Below, in pieces: positions 1 to 7,742 of a stretch of DNA of 25,339 nt. This DNA comes from a virus: positions 1-25,339 of the IMG/VR virus record IMGVR_UViG_3300048444_000275; one strand, given 5' to 3'. The notes beneath the pieces are model-generated. The model worked only from the letters and a program-made list of their open reading frames with translations, did not search any database and was not told the DNA's origin. The translations under genes were made by a program, and so were the position numbers. Numbering within the stretch: position 1 is the stretch's first letter; each line of letters starts with the position of its first letter.

Positions 1-550
1 ATACCTCATAAGGGTATAGCATATAGGTAAAGTAAAAAGAAGCAGTTCTAGTGGCTGTATCAGTGCTAATGCCTGTAACGATACCACTGTTGGCTAGTCT
101 ACCTGTTTGGTTTTTTAACTGCCCATCAACTCCCATGTGCTTTTTTGCATACAAGAATAGAGTTAAGTTAAGTAACCTCTCTAAACTAACAGGAGATATG
201 AACCTACCTTTTTTATCTCTAAGTAACGTTCCTCCGCTTACAGATATAGTAGATTTTCTATTAACTCTTTTTGTTTCCTGATTAGTTAACTCTTCAATAT
301 CTTCATTAGCCATACGCCTTAGAATATCAGTTACTAAAGCGTCTGCTGCTTCTTCGAAATCTTGTTGCTCGTTTTCGCCTAAAGAAAGCTCTTCTCCACG
401 TTTATTACTTCGTATTCTTATAGTTCCTTCTAACTCTAAAGCTTTCAGTTCTGCTTTTTCTAGTATCTCTAGTTGCTGACCTGACAATCTGCCCTTATAT
501 TTATTTCCCAGCTCTTTTATAAGAGTGTCTCTAAATACTTGAGAAGCCAT
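1..550 (-). CDS. neck / tail-completion type structural protein, 3' part outside the window
   Basis: The first 183 codons of a gene that runs off the left edge. The product begins MASQVFRDTL and is charged and helical, with a stretch near residues 95-115 (VNRKSTISVSGGTLLRDKKG) and a segment ending in FTYMLYPYEV at the edge. The start ATG shares one base with the stop of the connector gene upstream (TAATG), so the two are probably translationally coupled. Position after capsid and connector is where HK97-like and T5-like phages keep their stopper and tail-completion proteins. The specific assignment is from synteny only; no diagnostic motif is visible. Confidence 0.65.
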   Translation of the reverse strand, partial: MASQVFRDTLIKELGNKYKGRLSGQQLEILEKAELKALELEGTIRIRSNKRGEELSLGENEQQDFEEAADALVTDILRRMANEDIEELTNQETKRVNRKSTISVSGGTLLRDKKGRFISPVSLERLLNLTLFLYAKKHMGVDGQLKNQTGRLANSGIVTGISTDTATRTASFYFTYMLYPYEV

Positions 551-1047
551 TAGATGTACCTATATAAGTCTAGCCCAGCCCTTATATGCGGAGGTATAAT
601 AGAAGGATCTAGATAGGTTACCGTTTCTCCCCCTAAAGATTTGGATTTATTGAACTCTCTCTTGTAGAAATAAGATATAAGTTCAAAACAAGGTACTTTT
701 AAACCCTCAGGCACTTCTGAAAAGCCCCAAGTATAATCAACTCTAGCGTTAACAGAGTCTTCAAAGTCTACCTCTACAGTACCTTCTTCTTGCCTAAGCC
801 AATAATCAAACTCCCTACTATCCTCTATTAAGTCGATATTCTCTATAGATTGGACTGGAGCATTTGGAAGGATAAAGCCGCCTTCAGAGATCAAAACACG
901 TTCACCAGTTACTGTTGTGGTTTCGAACTTAGTGCCGCAATACCTCTGTATAAAGTCATTAACATACGCAACTAGAGGGGTTAGTTTGTTATCCTGATTA
1001 GGAGAGTTAATATCTGCGTAACTCTTATAATCTTCTAGTAAAATCAT
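550..1047 (-). CDS. head-tail connector (gp6 / adaptor-like)
   Basis: A 165-residue protein starting MILLEDYKSYADINS, followed by a helical region with YVNDFIQRYCGTKFE and a later β-rich part (VDYTWGFSEVPEGLKVPCFELISYFYKR). This layout is typical of HK97 gp6 / SPP1 gp15-type adaptors that dock under the portal after packaging. The size and the slot directly behind the capsid gene agree. AAGGGG lies about ten bases before the ATG. A strong terminator separates it from the capsid gene, so it must depend on read-through or a separate promoter. Family assignment rests on pattern and synteny. Confidence 0.7.
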   Translation of the reverse strand: MILLEDYKSYADINSPNQDNKLTPLVAYVNDFIQRYCGTKFETTTVTGERVLISEGGFILPNAPVQSIENIDLIEDSREFDYWLRQEEGTVEVDFEDSVNARVDYTWGFSEVPEGLKVPCFELISYFYKREFNKSKSLGGETVTYLDPSIIPPHIRAGLDLYRYI

Positions 1048-1064
1048 TTTTTATTCCCCTTATA

Positions 1065-1095
1065 ACAAAAAAGGCCGGCCATCGGCCAGCCTTTT
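1065..1095 (-). terminator. Rho-independent terminator after the capsid gene
   Basis: On the minus strand the stem AAGGCTGGCC / GGCCGGCCTT (one G-T pair) closes a three-base loop and is followed by TTTTTT. It sits about 15 bases past the capsid stop. Leaky termination here could set the high capsid-to-connector ratio; that last point is inference. Confidence 0.9.
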
Positions 1096-1110
1096 ATATG
1101 TTAATAACTA

Positions 1111-2490
1111 TTAGGTAGCAGCGTAAGTGATAGCTACGACACCTTTACCATTTCCACTACCAGGAGTAGCTTCGATTAAAGGCTCTAAGTTAAGACGTTG
1201 AGTAGCTACGAAGATACGACGATCTTTCTCTACGTCAAAGTCAGTTTTAACAGTAGCTCCACGTTGACGAGCAACCATGAAGTTAGTTTTATTAACCATT
1301 ACAGCGAAAGCAGTGTCTACAGCTTTAGCAGCAAAGTGGTTAGAAACGATAACCGGCATTCCGTAGATGTTACCTACTTCACCGTTAAGTTTAGTAGACG
1401 CGCTACCAACTTGTTGTACGTCGCCCCATTCACTGTCTTCAAGTAAGTCCCAATAAGCATCTTGAGAAACTACTAGAGCAATTTCGTTTAGCTTGATACC
1501 ATACAGACCTAACTTACGACGTGCTTTAAGGATTTCTTTAGCAGTTACTAGAACAGATCCGTCTGCTTTAGCTGCTGAAGCTTGTACTGCACCTGCAGCC
1601 GTAGCTTGAGTTACAAGACCTTTTGGTTGTCCTGTACCAGAACCTAGCAAGAATGCACGATCGATTTCGTTAGCGTGAGCTTCTACTAAGTGTTGACGTA
1701 GTAAAGGTACTAGCGCGATAATTGCGTCTTCGTCAGTTTCTTCTGTTAAGAAAGTCTTAGCAGCTAGCTTGAACGTTTTTAGTGTGCGTTCTGTTAACGC
1801 GACTGATAGTTCGTCACCAGTAGATGCTGCTTTACCGTAGTCTGCTGCGTCAACCCATGAAGCGTTCTTACGGTCTGGGTTAATTGGAAGAGTCATCTGC
1901 TTAGCATTCATAACTACTTCGTCAAACAAAGGAGCAACTACTAATTCTGCTTGGATATCACGAATTAAGTTAGTAGAGAATTCAGTCTCATAACTTTCGC
2001 TAGATACCTGGATACTAGAACTAGAGTTTACCGCTTTTACACGTTCTTTGAACGACTTACCATAAGAGGTTTCGAACATGTCAGTGCTCTTGATCATACC
2101 TAGCATTACTAGGGTATCTACTTCTTTCTCGCTAATATCAGCCATGCTTGACTTGATACCTGCTGAGATAGGGTTTTTACGAGCTACACTTACTTGTGCA
2201 ATTTCGTCTTTCAACTCTACGATTAAGTCTTCGTGCTTTTTAACAGCTTCAGCAAAAGCGCCGTCTTTTTCGTTTAGTTTAGTTTGTAATTCGTCGATAA
2301 GCTTCTGTGCTTCAGAGCTCGCTGCCGAACGAATTGATTTTTCTGCTTCTTCTTTAGCAGCTTTTTCTGCTGCGACTTTGTCCGCCTCAGCTTTTTCTGC
2401 TTCTTTTTGAGCTTTAACAGCGTCAGTAGCAGCTTTTGATACGTCTCCAAGAAGATCCTTCTTGAACTGTTCTAAGTCAAAGTTATCCAT
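1111..2490 (-). other. nested in-frame start giving a 459-residue capsid precursor
   Basis: Met180 of the fusion is preceded on the minus strand by AAAAAGGA, ten bases before the ATG, which is a usable Shine-Dalgarno inside the coding region. Translation from here would give 459 residues consisting of Δ-domain plus capsid. As I recall, the T5 pb8 precursor is 458 residues, almost the same. I infer two products from one gene: a small amount of protease-Δ-capsid and a large amount of Δ-capsid. No experiment is implied; the spacing is slightly long for an optimal site. Confidence 0.65.
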
Positions 2491-3027
2491 GTCAGTTTTT
2501 TCCTTTTTAATACTGAAGTTTTGTTTAAATGATTCAAAATTATCATCAATACTTTTTGCGACCGAGAAGGTCGAGTCTTGGTTACACGGAACAGCAACAA
2601 CTGAGATTTCTGTTAGCTCTAAATCCGTAATATAGAAAGTATCAGTCTTAGGATCATAGTTTGCATCTTTGATCATAAAACCAACACTAAATGTTGAAAG
2701 GACTTCGTCCTTAATTAGTTGATAAACTTCTCCTGCTGCTTTACTGATTCTAGCTTTTATTTTTAAGCCCATATCAGTGACGCCAGCCTCGATAGTTTTT
2801 CCAATAGGCTTACCGTGGTTATGATAAGCTAGTACAATAGGATTTTTATAGTAATTAGCTAAAGCGTCTGACTTTTGCCAAGTCTCAGTAGGAATTATAT
2901 CCCCTGCCCTATCTCTATTGGTTGTGTTAGCATAACCTTCGATAATTAAGTCTTCCGACTCATCATCAACCATGCCAACTTGTTTAATTCGTGTGTTTAA
3001 GTGAGCGGAATAATTACTTTTTAGCAT
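1111..3027 (-). CDS. prohead protease fused to HK97-fold major capsid protein
   Basis: A 638-residue protein with three parts. Residues 1-165 look like an S78 (HK97-type) prohead protease: AYHNHGKP around residues 67-73, STFSVGF at 111-117 and ELTEIS near 137-142 fit the His, Ser and acidic catalytic positions. Residues 185-285 are a Lys/Glu/Ala-rich coiled coil like the scaffolding Δ-domain. From about residue 290 there is an HK97-fold capsid (EFSTNLIRDIQAELVVAPLF, and the C-terminal MVARQRGATVKTDFDVEKDR). T5 encodes protease and capsid (pb8) as separate genes. Here the frame is open throughout, and Met180 has its own Shine-Dalgarno (separate entry). The start is preceded by AAGGGGG. Confidence 0.92.
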   Translation of the reverse strand: MLKSNYSAHLNTRIKQVGMVDDESEDLIIEGYANTTNRDRAGDIIPTETWQKSDALANYYKNPIVLAYHNHGKPIGKTIEAGVTDMGLKIKARISKAAGEVYQLIKDEVLSTFSVGFMIKDANYDPKTDTFYITDLELTEISVVAVPCNQDSTFSVAKSIDDNFESFKQNFSIKKEKTDMDNFDLEQFKKDLLGDVSKAATDAVKAQKEAEKAEADKVAAEKAAKEEAEKSIRSAASSEAQKLIDELQTKLNEKDGAFAEAVKKHEDLIVELKDEIAQVSVARKNPISAGIKSSMADISEKEVDTLVMLGMIKSTDMFETSYGKSFKERVKAVNSSSSIQVSSESYETEFSTNLIRDIQAELVVAPLFDEVVMNAKQMTLPINPDRKNASWVDAADYGKAASTGDELSVALTERTLKTFKLAAKTFLTEETDEDAIIALVPLLRQHLVEAHANEIDRAFLLGSGTGQPKGLVTQATAAGAVQASAAKADGSVLVTAKEILKARRKLGLYGIKLNEIALVVSQDAYWDLLEDSEWGDVQQVGSASTKLNGEVGNIYGMPVIVSNHFAAKAVDTAFAVMVNKTNFMVARQRGATVKTDFDVEKDRRIFVATQRLNLEPLIEATPGSGNGKGVVAITYAAT

Positions 3028-3238
3028 CTTTTTTCGCCCCCTTAGTGGTAGTTTTCACTTCGTTACGTTTTTCTATAATTCTTGCTAGATAGGCTTGTTT
3101 GAATTTCTCGTAAGAACCAAACTCCTTTCGTAGTTCCAGCATAGTAACGGGTGAAGCCACCGTTGCTTGGTATAAGTCTCTGTCTTCTGGTAAATCATTA
3201 CCATAAACTTTAAAGACTTTTTCAATAGTATCAGTCAT
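3014..3238 (-). CDS. small protein between portal and protease genes
   Basis: A 74-residue protein, acidic and helical in its first half (MTDTIEKVFKVYGNDLPEDR) with a very basic tail (TTTKGAKKDAKK). I chose the ATG that lies seven bases after GGAG at the 3' end of the portal gene. Longer readings from upstream starts would overlap the portal gene deeply. It overlaps the portal stop by 8 bases and the protease start by 14, so it belongs to a coupled head operon. No family recognised. Its position suggests a minor head or assembly factor, which is inference. Confidence 0.7.
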   Translation of the reverse strand: MTDTIEKVFKVYGNDLPEDRDLYQATVASPVTMLELRKEFGSYEKFKQAYLARIIEKRNEVKTTTKGAKKDAKK

Positions 3239-4427
3239 CTTCATTCTCCGGTCTTCCGCCCTCTTGTCCAGAAACTCCAGTACCTGAACCAGCAATATTT
3301 TGAGGAATTCTTATTTTATCCATTTCAGGATCGTCAAGTTTCTCTAAGCGCATTTTTTCTCTAGCCTCATTACCAGTCATAAGACCGTTATTGACTAGAG
3401 TAGAGTACCTATCTGCTTCTGCCTTTTGGTCAGGAAGAAGTGCTGGAACTCTTAAAGTTGTAAGTTCTATATCATAAGCAAAGAAGAACTCTACTGCTGA
3501 TTCAAACTTACGAAGCATTGGAAGAACCTCTGTATAAAACCACAACTCTAAGTTGGGCTTTAAGTTGGCGTTATTGCCTGAGTCCAATAAGATAGGGGGT
3601 ATACCTAAAGCAACACAAACCTTCTTCTCTTTATCAGAAATAGAGTCGTTAAACATCATTTCTCTAAAGTTAGGATTTGTTACTTGCTTAGCTTTCATTC
3701 CGCCGTCTAAAATAATTGGCCTTCCATTCCCTCGCTTAGGATTATACTTTTTCAACCATTCCTTTTCTTGTCTTTCTTTCATTCTAGTATTAAGAATTTG
3801 CTCGGTTTCTATGATCATTCCCATTGCAGTCCCATTCTTGAAGAAACTGTCTTGGAAGTCGACCATCGTCTCACGAGTATAAAGCGACTGTAAGGAGCTG
3901 GTTATTCTAGAGTCGCCACGATATAAGCTAGTAGTGCTATTATCACGGATATGTATAATTTCGTTAGGAAAGAATTCTTCGTTTGTTAAGCCCTCGTACC
4001 TGTAGTATGCAACATAAGCATTCTCATCTGGTACGATTGTAACATTTCTAGCGGGTAGATGATAAAGGGAAGTTCCGTCGAAGTACCAGAAAGTATTTCC
4101 GTCTACTAGAAAGTCAAAAAGACTCAAACGTCTAAAAGTACTTATATCCATATAAGGGTTAGGACGTTTATTTAGTAGCTCATTAATCTTTTTATGTCTT
4201 ACAGAGGTTACTTTTCCTGTGAAACTAAGAGTCTCTCCTACAGTAAAGTCTACTAAAGCTGCGTTATTAGCTATTAAGTTAACACATCTGTTTACTACTT
4301 CGATATTTTCATAAGCTCTATCTATAGTCATAGACTTAGTTTGAGTAGAGCCTTGCTCCCCTTGATCTTCCGCTATTGAGCGTTGGACAGGGTTTAACTT
4401 TTCTAATATTTTTTGCCAAACTCCCAT
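3231..4427 (-). CDS. portal protein (HK97 type)
   Basis: A 398-residue phage portal, forming the dodecameric vertex ring through which DNA is packaged and ejected. Recognisable features are the N-terminal VVNRCVNLIANNAA, the central NEIIHIRDNSTTSLYRGDSRI, the stem-region FFKNGTAMGMIIET and the C-terminal KKVCVALGIPPILLD followed by helices and a disordered Gly/Glu-rich tail. The length is normal for HK97-type portals. It is nine bases downstream of the HNH gene and overlaps the next gene, which fits a packaging-to-capsid operon. T5 pb7 is the positional counterpart. Confidence 0.95.
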   Translation of the reverse strand: MGVWQKILEKLNPVQRSIAEDQGEQGSTQTKSMTIDRAYENIEVVNRCVNLIANNAALVDFTVGETLSFTGKVTSVRHKKINELLNKRPNPYMDISTFRRLSLFDFLVDGNTFWYFDGTSLYHLPARNVTIVPDENAYVAYYRYEGLTNEEFFPNEIIHIRDNSTTSLYRGDSRITSSLQSLYTRETMVDFQDSFFKNGTAMGMIIETEQILNTRMKERQEKEWLKKYNPKRGNGRPIILDGGMKAKQVTNPNFREMMFNDSISDKEKKVCVALGIPPILLDSGNNANLKPNLELWFYTEVLPMLRKFESAVEFFFAYDIELTTLRVPALLPDQKAEADRYSTLVNNGLMTGNEAREKMRLEKLDDPEMDKIRIPQNIAGSGTGVSGQEGGRPENEDD

Positions 4428-4435
4428 CTTTACTC

Positions 4436-4897
4436 CTATAGTATATCGGAAAATCTAGTAAAGGTTTTTGGAATAAATCTCGAAAATCCTTCTGAATTAG
4501 TAGAATGGGATTCCTTTCCCGTGGATCTATCCCTGATTCTTTTTACCCACTCCCTTTGCTTAGGTGCAGTACTTAAAGGGGGTTGAGACCCGTACACTTT
4601 ATGCAAAGCTTTATGGTGAGTATTACAAAGCGTCATAACATCATCGACTAATTCATGCCAATGCTCGTTATAAAATTCTGTTCTTATTTCTAGTATCTCT
4701 TCCTTAGTTTCAGGGTTATAACCTTTATCAAGGCACCACTGGTCAAATAGAAGAGAGACTGTATTAGGGTGATGAAGTTCTAAATCGTCAGTACATCCGC
4801 AGACTTCACAAGTTTCAGCATATTTATAGTTGGCTTTGATTCCATCTCTAATATATCTTATAGCCGATCTCTTCATCCCACCAGTGTTCTTAGCCAT
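4436..4897 (-). CDS. HNH endonuclease next to the terminase
   Basis: A 153-residue protein with an HNH ββα-metal site: a zinc knuckle at C30-x2-C33, LHHP at 41-44, and LCNTHHKALH at 90-99 with C91, H94, H95 and H99. The tail is basic. I chose the ATG nine bases after AAGGA; a GTG two codons upstream leaves too little spacing. It lies between large terminase and portal and has its own strong promoter. HNH proteins here either assist terminase cutting, as HK97 gp74 does, or are homing nucleases. Its neighbours in the head operon make a packaging role plausible, but a freestanding homing gene cannot be excluded. Confidence 0.85.
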   Translation of the reverse strand: MAKNTGGMKRSAIRYIRDGIKANYKYAETCEVCGCTDDLELHHPNTVSLLFDQWCLDKGYNPETKEEILEIRTEFYNEHWHELVDDVMTLCNTHHKALHKVYGSQPPLSTAPKQREWVKRIRDRSTGKESHSTNSEGFSRFIPKTFTRFSDIL

Positions 4898-4976
4898 CGG
4901 CACATATCCTTAAATATAAAGAGAAACCTACCGCATACAATTTGCACACAGCATTTCCCACCGATTCAATAAAGAT

Positions 4977-5005
4977 ATTATAACCTACCAGTATAAAAAT
5001 GTAAA
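4977..5005 (-). promoter_or_regulatory. σ70-type promoter before the HNH gene
   Basis: Minus strand TTTACA, 17-base spacer, TATAAT: five of six plus six of six consensus bases. It lies in the gap between large terminase and HNH and gives a leader of about 70 bases. It would drive HNH, portal and capsid genes independently of the terminase. Confidence 0.75.
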
Positions 5006-5025
5006 GTACTTCTTTTACTCCAACT

Positions 5026-6315
5026 CTATCTTGCTAGGCTATACAGTGCATACCTTAATGCATCGGCTACGTGTGAGTACTCATCGTGTATAGGTTTAGG
5101 TTTCGTCAAGTTTTCATTTGGATCCCAACGATAGTTGACCAACATCTCGATTACATGCTCACACTCTTTATGAACTATTAACTTATCTTGTTCAACTAGG
5201 GACTGTACATAAGATATTCCGTCTAATCTTGATTTCTTAGCATTATTAGAAGGTATATCGTATAAACTAACTAAATCCACACGGAACTGAGCAGCCGCCG
5301 AGTCCACGAAAATCATATCAACTTCATGCTGGTCTATAATAGGCTTAAAGTGGTCTGCGTGTATCTTAGTATTCTTCCCTGCTTGGCAATAATCCCAGAC
5401 ACAATAAAACTTATCATCATCAGGACTGTAATAAACTAGAACAGCACCAGTACTATCTCGGTAACCAGGGTCAATGCCCATAATGCGGTCACAATATTCA
5501 TCTAGGTCTAAGTAGTCAAAGTCCTGAACACACTCTTCAAAGTCAAACCCATCGTAAACCTGACCTTCCATCGTAACGAAAGAAGCACAATACTCTTGCT
5601 CAAATTCAGCACGACTCATAGAGCGCTTAGCTTCCTGGACGTCAACTTTAGTCATTCTAGGGTTGTCTTCCCAAGTAGAGTGTATTGAAGCCCAGCTAGG
5701 ATAGTCGTCGCTCATTCCACGCTCATAGAACTCTTTAAAGTAGTTAGAACCACGAGGAGTACTGATGAATATAACCTTACTGTTTACCTTGTCCAGTGTA
5801 GGACGTAATTGAATGTTATAAGCTTCGCCGCCTTTACCGTCCAATGCGCACTCATCAAATAGTATCAGGTCATAAGAGCGACCAACCAAACTATCCGCCT
5901 GAGAAACAGAACCAAACTTAATGATAGATCCATTCTCTAAGTGGATCTCTTTATCCGTTTTATTTTTAGATTTAACCTCAATACCATGACGTTTTAACAC
6001 TGCTTCCTGTTCTCTCCAGGATATGCCAGTCAGCGAGTAGTTGGGCGATACAATTAATACAGTAGACCCAGGTTCCATTGCCTTCAAAAAGGCAATAACG
6101 TTTGATATGTATGTTTTGCCCGTACGTCGCGACAGGCAGCCTATAACTTGTCGGTGTCTAGGGTCGTTAATAGCGTTTATCATTGCTATTTGGGGTGCTA
6201 TAGGATCTATACCCTCTACCTCTAGGAAGTTTTCTATAGGTAACTTCAGAAACCTGTCAGTTACAGGGAAGTCTACTATGTGCCCTGTTTCTATATAATC
6301 TCTACTTACCTGCAT
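5026..6315 (-). CDS. terminase large subunit (packaging ATPase-nuclease)
   Basis: A 429-residue motor protein. The ATPase half has Walker A SRRTGKT at 62-68, Walker B LILFDE at 150-155 and coupling motif STP at 185-187. The RNase H-fold nuclease half has GIDPG (D282), FVDSAA (D338) and HVADALRYAL (D418). All key acidic residues are present, so it should be active. Its start overlaps the small terminase by 14 bases and has AGAAGGTG just upstream. It pumps DNA through the portal and would cut at the end of the terminal repeat. Confidence 0.97.
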   Translation of the reverse strand: MQVSRDYIETGHIVDFPVTDRFLKLPIENFLEVEGIDPIAPQIAMINAINDPRHRQVIGCLSRRTGKTYISNVIAFLKAMEPGSTVLIVSPNYSLTGISWREQEAVLKRHGIEVKSKNKTDKEIHLENGSIIKFGSVSQADSLVGRSYDLILFDECALDGKGGEAYNIQLRPTLDKVNSKVIFISTPRGSNYFKEFYERGMSDDYPSWASIHSTWEDNPRMTKVDVQEAKRSMSRAEFEQEYCASFVTMEGQVYDGFDFEECVQDFDYLDLDEYCDRIMGIDPGYRDSTGAVLVYYSPDDDKFYCVWDYCQAGKNTKIHADHFKPIIDQHEVDMIFVDSAAAQFRVDLVSLYDIPSNNAKKSRLDGISYVQSLVEQDKLIVHKECEHVIEMLVNYRWDPNENLTKPKPIHDEYSHVADALRYALYSLAR

Positions 6316-6748
6316 TTAACACCTTCTCTAGGAGCTTGTTATAATTATCTCCGCCGCCATTATTGATTTGTGTATTGATTTGTACTCCAGGTTTTTGGTC
6401 CTGTAGTTTTAACTCCAGTTGTAACTGTTCCATTTTCATTTTATGGGCTACCTGGAGTATGTCAATAATGTCCTTTTGTGAACCCAGCCCTGTATCGTCC
6501 ATCTCCTCCAATTTCTTGGCAATAATGGCGTCCATGAGCTCCCCCATGCGGTGTCTATTTCGAAAGCCGCTTTCATGGTAGATTCTGTCTATAAACGCTT
6601 TAGTCTCACGCTTAGACAGTAATCTATCTACCTCGTCTAAAGGAAGACCTAGCATTCTCGCCGCTTCACTAGCATCTTGCCCGCATTCCAAATAAGCTTC
6701 CGCTACAGCAAGCCCTTCTGGACTAATTTTCTCGATTTCCGTAGACAT
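6302..6748 (-). CDS. terminase small subunit
   Basis: A 148-residue protein. Residues 10-55 form a helix-turn-helix-like region (AEAYLECGQDASEAARMLGL), followed by a long helical oligomerisation segment (MELMDAI-like helices, then KMKMEQLQLELKLQDQK) and a Gly/Asn-rich tail. Size, domain order and overlap with the large subunit fit TerS, which recognises the packaging site. It is the first gene after a consensus σ70 promoter, with GAGGA eight bases before the ATG. It is also the gene nearest the inferred terminal repeat, as in T5-like genomes. Confidence 0.85.
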   Translation of the reverse strand: MSTEIEKISPEGLAVAEAYLECGQDASEAARMLGLPLDEVDRLLSKRETKAFIDRIYHESGFRNRHRMGELMDAIIAKKLEEMDDTGLGSQKDIIDILQVAHKMKMEQLQLELKLQDQKPGVQINTQINNGGGDNYNKLLEKVLNAGK

Positions 6749-6776
6749 AACTTTATCCTCTTATTATATTTTCTCT

Positions 6777-6805
6777 ATCATACCAAATCCGTGTAAATTT
6801 GTCAA
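6777..6805 (-). promoter_or_regulatory. strong σ70-type promoter of the terminase genes
   Basis: Minus strand TTGACA, 17-base spacer, TATGAT: 11 of 12 consensus bases. The predicted leader is only about 20-25 bases to the TerS start codon. It faces left, out of the inferred terminal repeat and into the late genes. Confidence 0.85.
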
Positions 6806-6876
6806 TCACTATTTTTTGTGTAGCCTGTGTGAGACGTGTTGATCCGTGTGGGTATACAGCAGCTACACATAGTGAC

Positions 6877-6937
6877 ATACTTAAAATTAGCGACTATACA
6901 TAGCAACTACATTTAGCGATATACTTAAAATTAGCGA
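6877..6937. repeat. 17-bp direct repeat, two copies 44 bp apart
   Basis: ATACTTAAAATTAGCGA occurs at 6877-6893 and again at 6921-6937, in an AT-rich stretch just inside the left edge of the inferred terminal repeat. A related CATTTAGCGA lies between them. They could mark a terminase or TerS recognition site; that is inference. Confidence 0.8.
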
Positions 6938-6942
6938 ATAAT

Positions 6943-6988
6943 CTCACGAAGTGAGTTGTCTGCTACGGACCGGGATTCGGTCACCGAA
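6943..6988. repeat. cluster of short hairpins near the left end of the terminal repeat
   Basis: CTCAC-GAA-GTGAG (6943-6955), GACCG-N5-CGGTC (6968-6982) and the palindrome TTCGGTCACCGAA (6976-6988) follow one another; the last two overlap and would be alternative structures. The segment 6956-6971 recurs inverted at 11483-11498 (see findings). No gene is supported between 6806 and 7187. Confidence 0.7.
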
Positions 6989-7072
6989 GCGAAAAAGCCC
7001 GCGCCCTATTGAATTCTCCCAGATTATTAGTAGCGCGTATGGGGAGGGGTATACCGCCAAGCGCAATCGAAC

Positions 7073-7105
7073 AAGTCTATTAACCGCCCTATTTCTAATA
7101 GACTT
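7073..7105. repeat. 10-bp inverted repeat upstream of a σ54-like element
   Basis: AAGTCTATTA (7073-7082) and TAATAGACTT (7096-7105) form a perfect inverted repeat with a 13-base gap. It ends seven bases before the σ54-like motif. It could be a protein-binding site or a hairpin. Confidence 0.7.
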
Positions 7106-7112
7106 ATCCGAT

Positions 7113-7128
7113 TGGCACGATTTTTGCC
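7113..7128 (+). promoter_or_regulatory. σ54 (-24/-12) promoter-like element 1
   Basis: TGGCAC-N5-TTGCC, preceded by T to give TTGGCACG, with the invariant GG and GC separated by the required ten bases. It matches YTGGCACGNNNNTTGCW except for the last base. It points right, antisense to the dmp/A1/A2 genes, and no gene start follows at a convincing distance. A Fur-like palindrome begins about nine bases beyond the predicted start point. Confidence 0.5.
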
Positions 7129-7130
7129 GA

Positions 7131-7172
7131 CCTATGAAAATAACGCCAATGAGAACGGTTATCATTGGCGTT
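7131..7172 (-). terminator. 31-bp palindrome: probable terminator of the pre-early operon, also Fur-box-like
   Basis: AACGCCAATGAGAAC (7142-7156), a central G, and GTTATCATTGGCGTT (7158-7172) match as an inverted repeat with one mismatch. On the minus strand the stem is followed by TTATTTTC, so it can terminate transcription leaving the dmp-like gene, which ends 16 bases upstream. The central 19 bases (7148-7166) also match 14 of the 16 fixed positions of the Fur consensus AATGANAATNATTNTCATT. Confidence 0.65.
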
Positions 7173-7187
7173 TGGGCTATTGTCCTT

Positions 7188-7703
7188 TTATGCTTTTACG
7201 TCAGCGATAACATGAACAGCTTTTAACCCCATTTCTTTTGCCGCTATACAGTTGTCCAGATTATCATCTATTAAACAATAATTAGACCGTAAATACTCTG
7301 GAATATCGGCTTTAAAATGGTCTGTTTTTAATACGTAGTCCTTGCGCTTGTCGCTCTCACCATCACGACACCAAGCAATAAAAGGGTTTATTCTTTTATT
7401 AAACAGCCAGTTAAAGGAATGTTTACATAAGACTCTTGCCGTTGCTATTGAGTAGCCTATGCCTGACACGTTACAAAAGTTTACCGCACCATAAATAGGG
7501 AGCGTTTTATCTTTCGCCACTTGTTCGGCTGTGGTATTACTTCGATAATGCTCAAGGTCTAGGGAGCCGTCAGGGTTTAGGCTGATACGGTGGGAGGCGT
7601 CAGCAATTACACCGTCAATATCGAAAATGGGAGTGACCTTTTCACGGCTAATGAATTGACACAATTCTTTAGCGCCTGATTCCGTGTTATAAATAGTTAG
7701 CAT
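7188..7703 (-). CDS. HAD-family phosphatase, probable deoxynucleoside-5'-monophosphatase (Dmp-like)
   Basis: A 171-residue haloacid dehalogenase-type phosphatase like the phosphatase half of polynucleotide kinases. Motif I is FDIDGVIAD with D28 and D30, motif II the SIATAR segment (T88), motif III K126 in YVLKTDHF, and motif IV LIDDN with D146 and D147; all are present. T5 has a dmp gene in its pre-early region whose product dephosphorylates dNMPs from degraded host DNA. Position beside A1 suggests the same role here. No Shine-Dalgarno precedes the ATG, and a GC-rich hairpin lies 11 bases upstream, so translation may depend on the A1 gene. Substrate is inferred. Confidence 0.7.
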   Translation of the reverse strand: MLTIYNTESGAKELCQFISREKVTPIFDIDGVIADASHRISLNPDGSLDLEHYRSNTTAEQVAKDKTLPIYGAVNFCNVSGIGYSIATARVLCKHSFNWLFNKRINPFIAWCRDGESDKRKDYVLKTDHFKADIPEYLRSNYCLIDDNLDNCIAAKEMGLKAVHVIADVKA

Positions 7704-7713
7704 GGTAATAACA

Positions 7714-7736
7714 GGGGCGATTTATTAGACCGCCCC
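7714..7736 (-). other. GC-rich intergenic hairpin between A1-like and dmp-like genes
   Basis: GGGGCG (7714-7719) pairs with CGCCCC (7731-7736) over an 11-base loop in the 39-base gap between the two genes. There is no T-run after it, so it is more likely an RNA-processing or translational-control element than a terminator. Confidence 0.6.
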
Positions 7737-7742
7737 AATTCC

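Noticed and set aside
51-281. Plus-strand frame of 76 codons
   Set aside because: Antisense to the neck-protein gene, which reads open over the whole stretch with phage-like sequence; no ribosome-binding site.
6777-6805. Phage RNA-polymerase (T7-like) promoters
   Set aside because: All recognisable promoters are σ70-type or σ54-like; no T7-like 23-base consensus or polymerase gene is seen in this window.
6944-7226. Overlapping frames on both strands, including a plus-strand 30-residue hydrophobic frame starting at 7134 (MKITPMRTVIIGVW)
   Set aside because: No Shine-Dalgarno, it overlaps a palindrome and the 3' end of the dmp-like gene, and the predicted σ54-type start point would fall after its ATG. 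Kept only as a curiosity.
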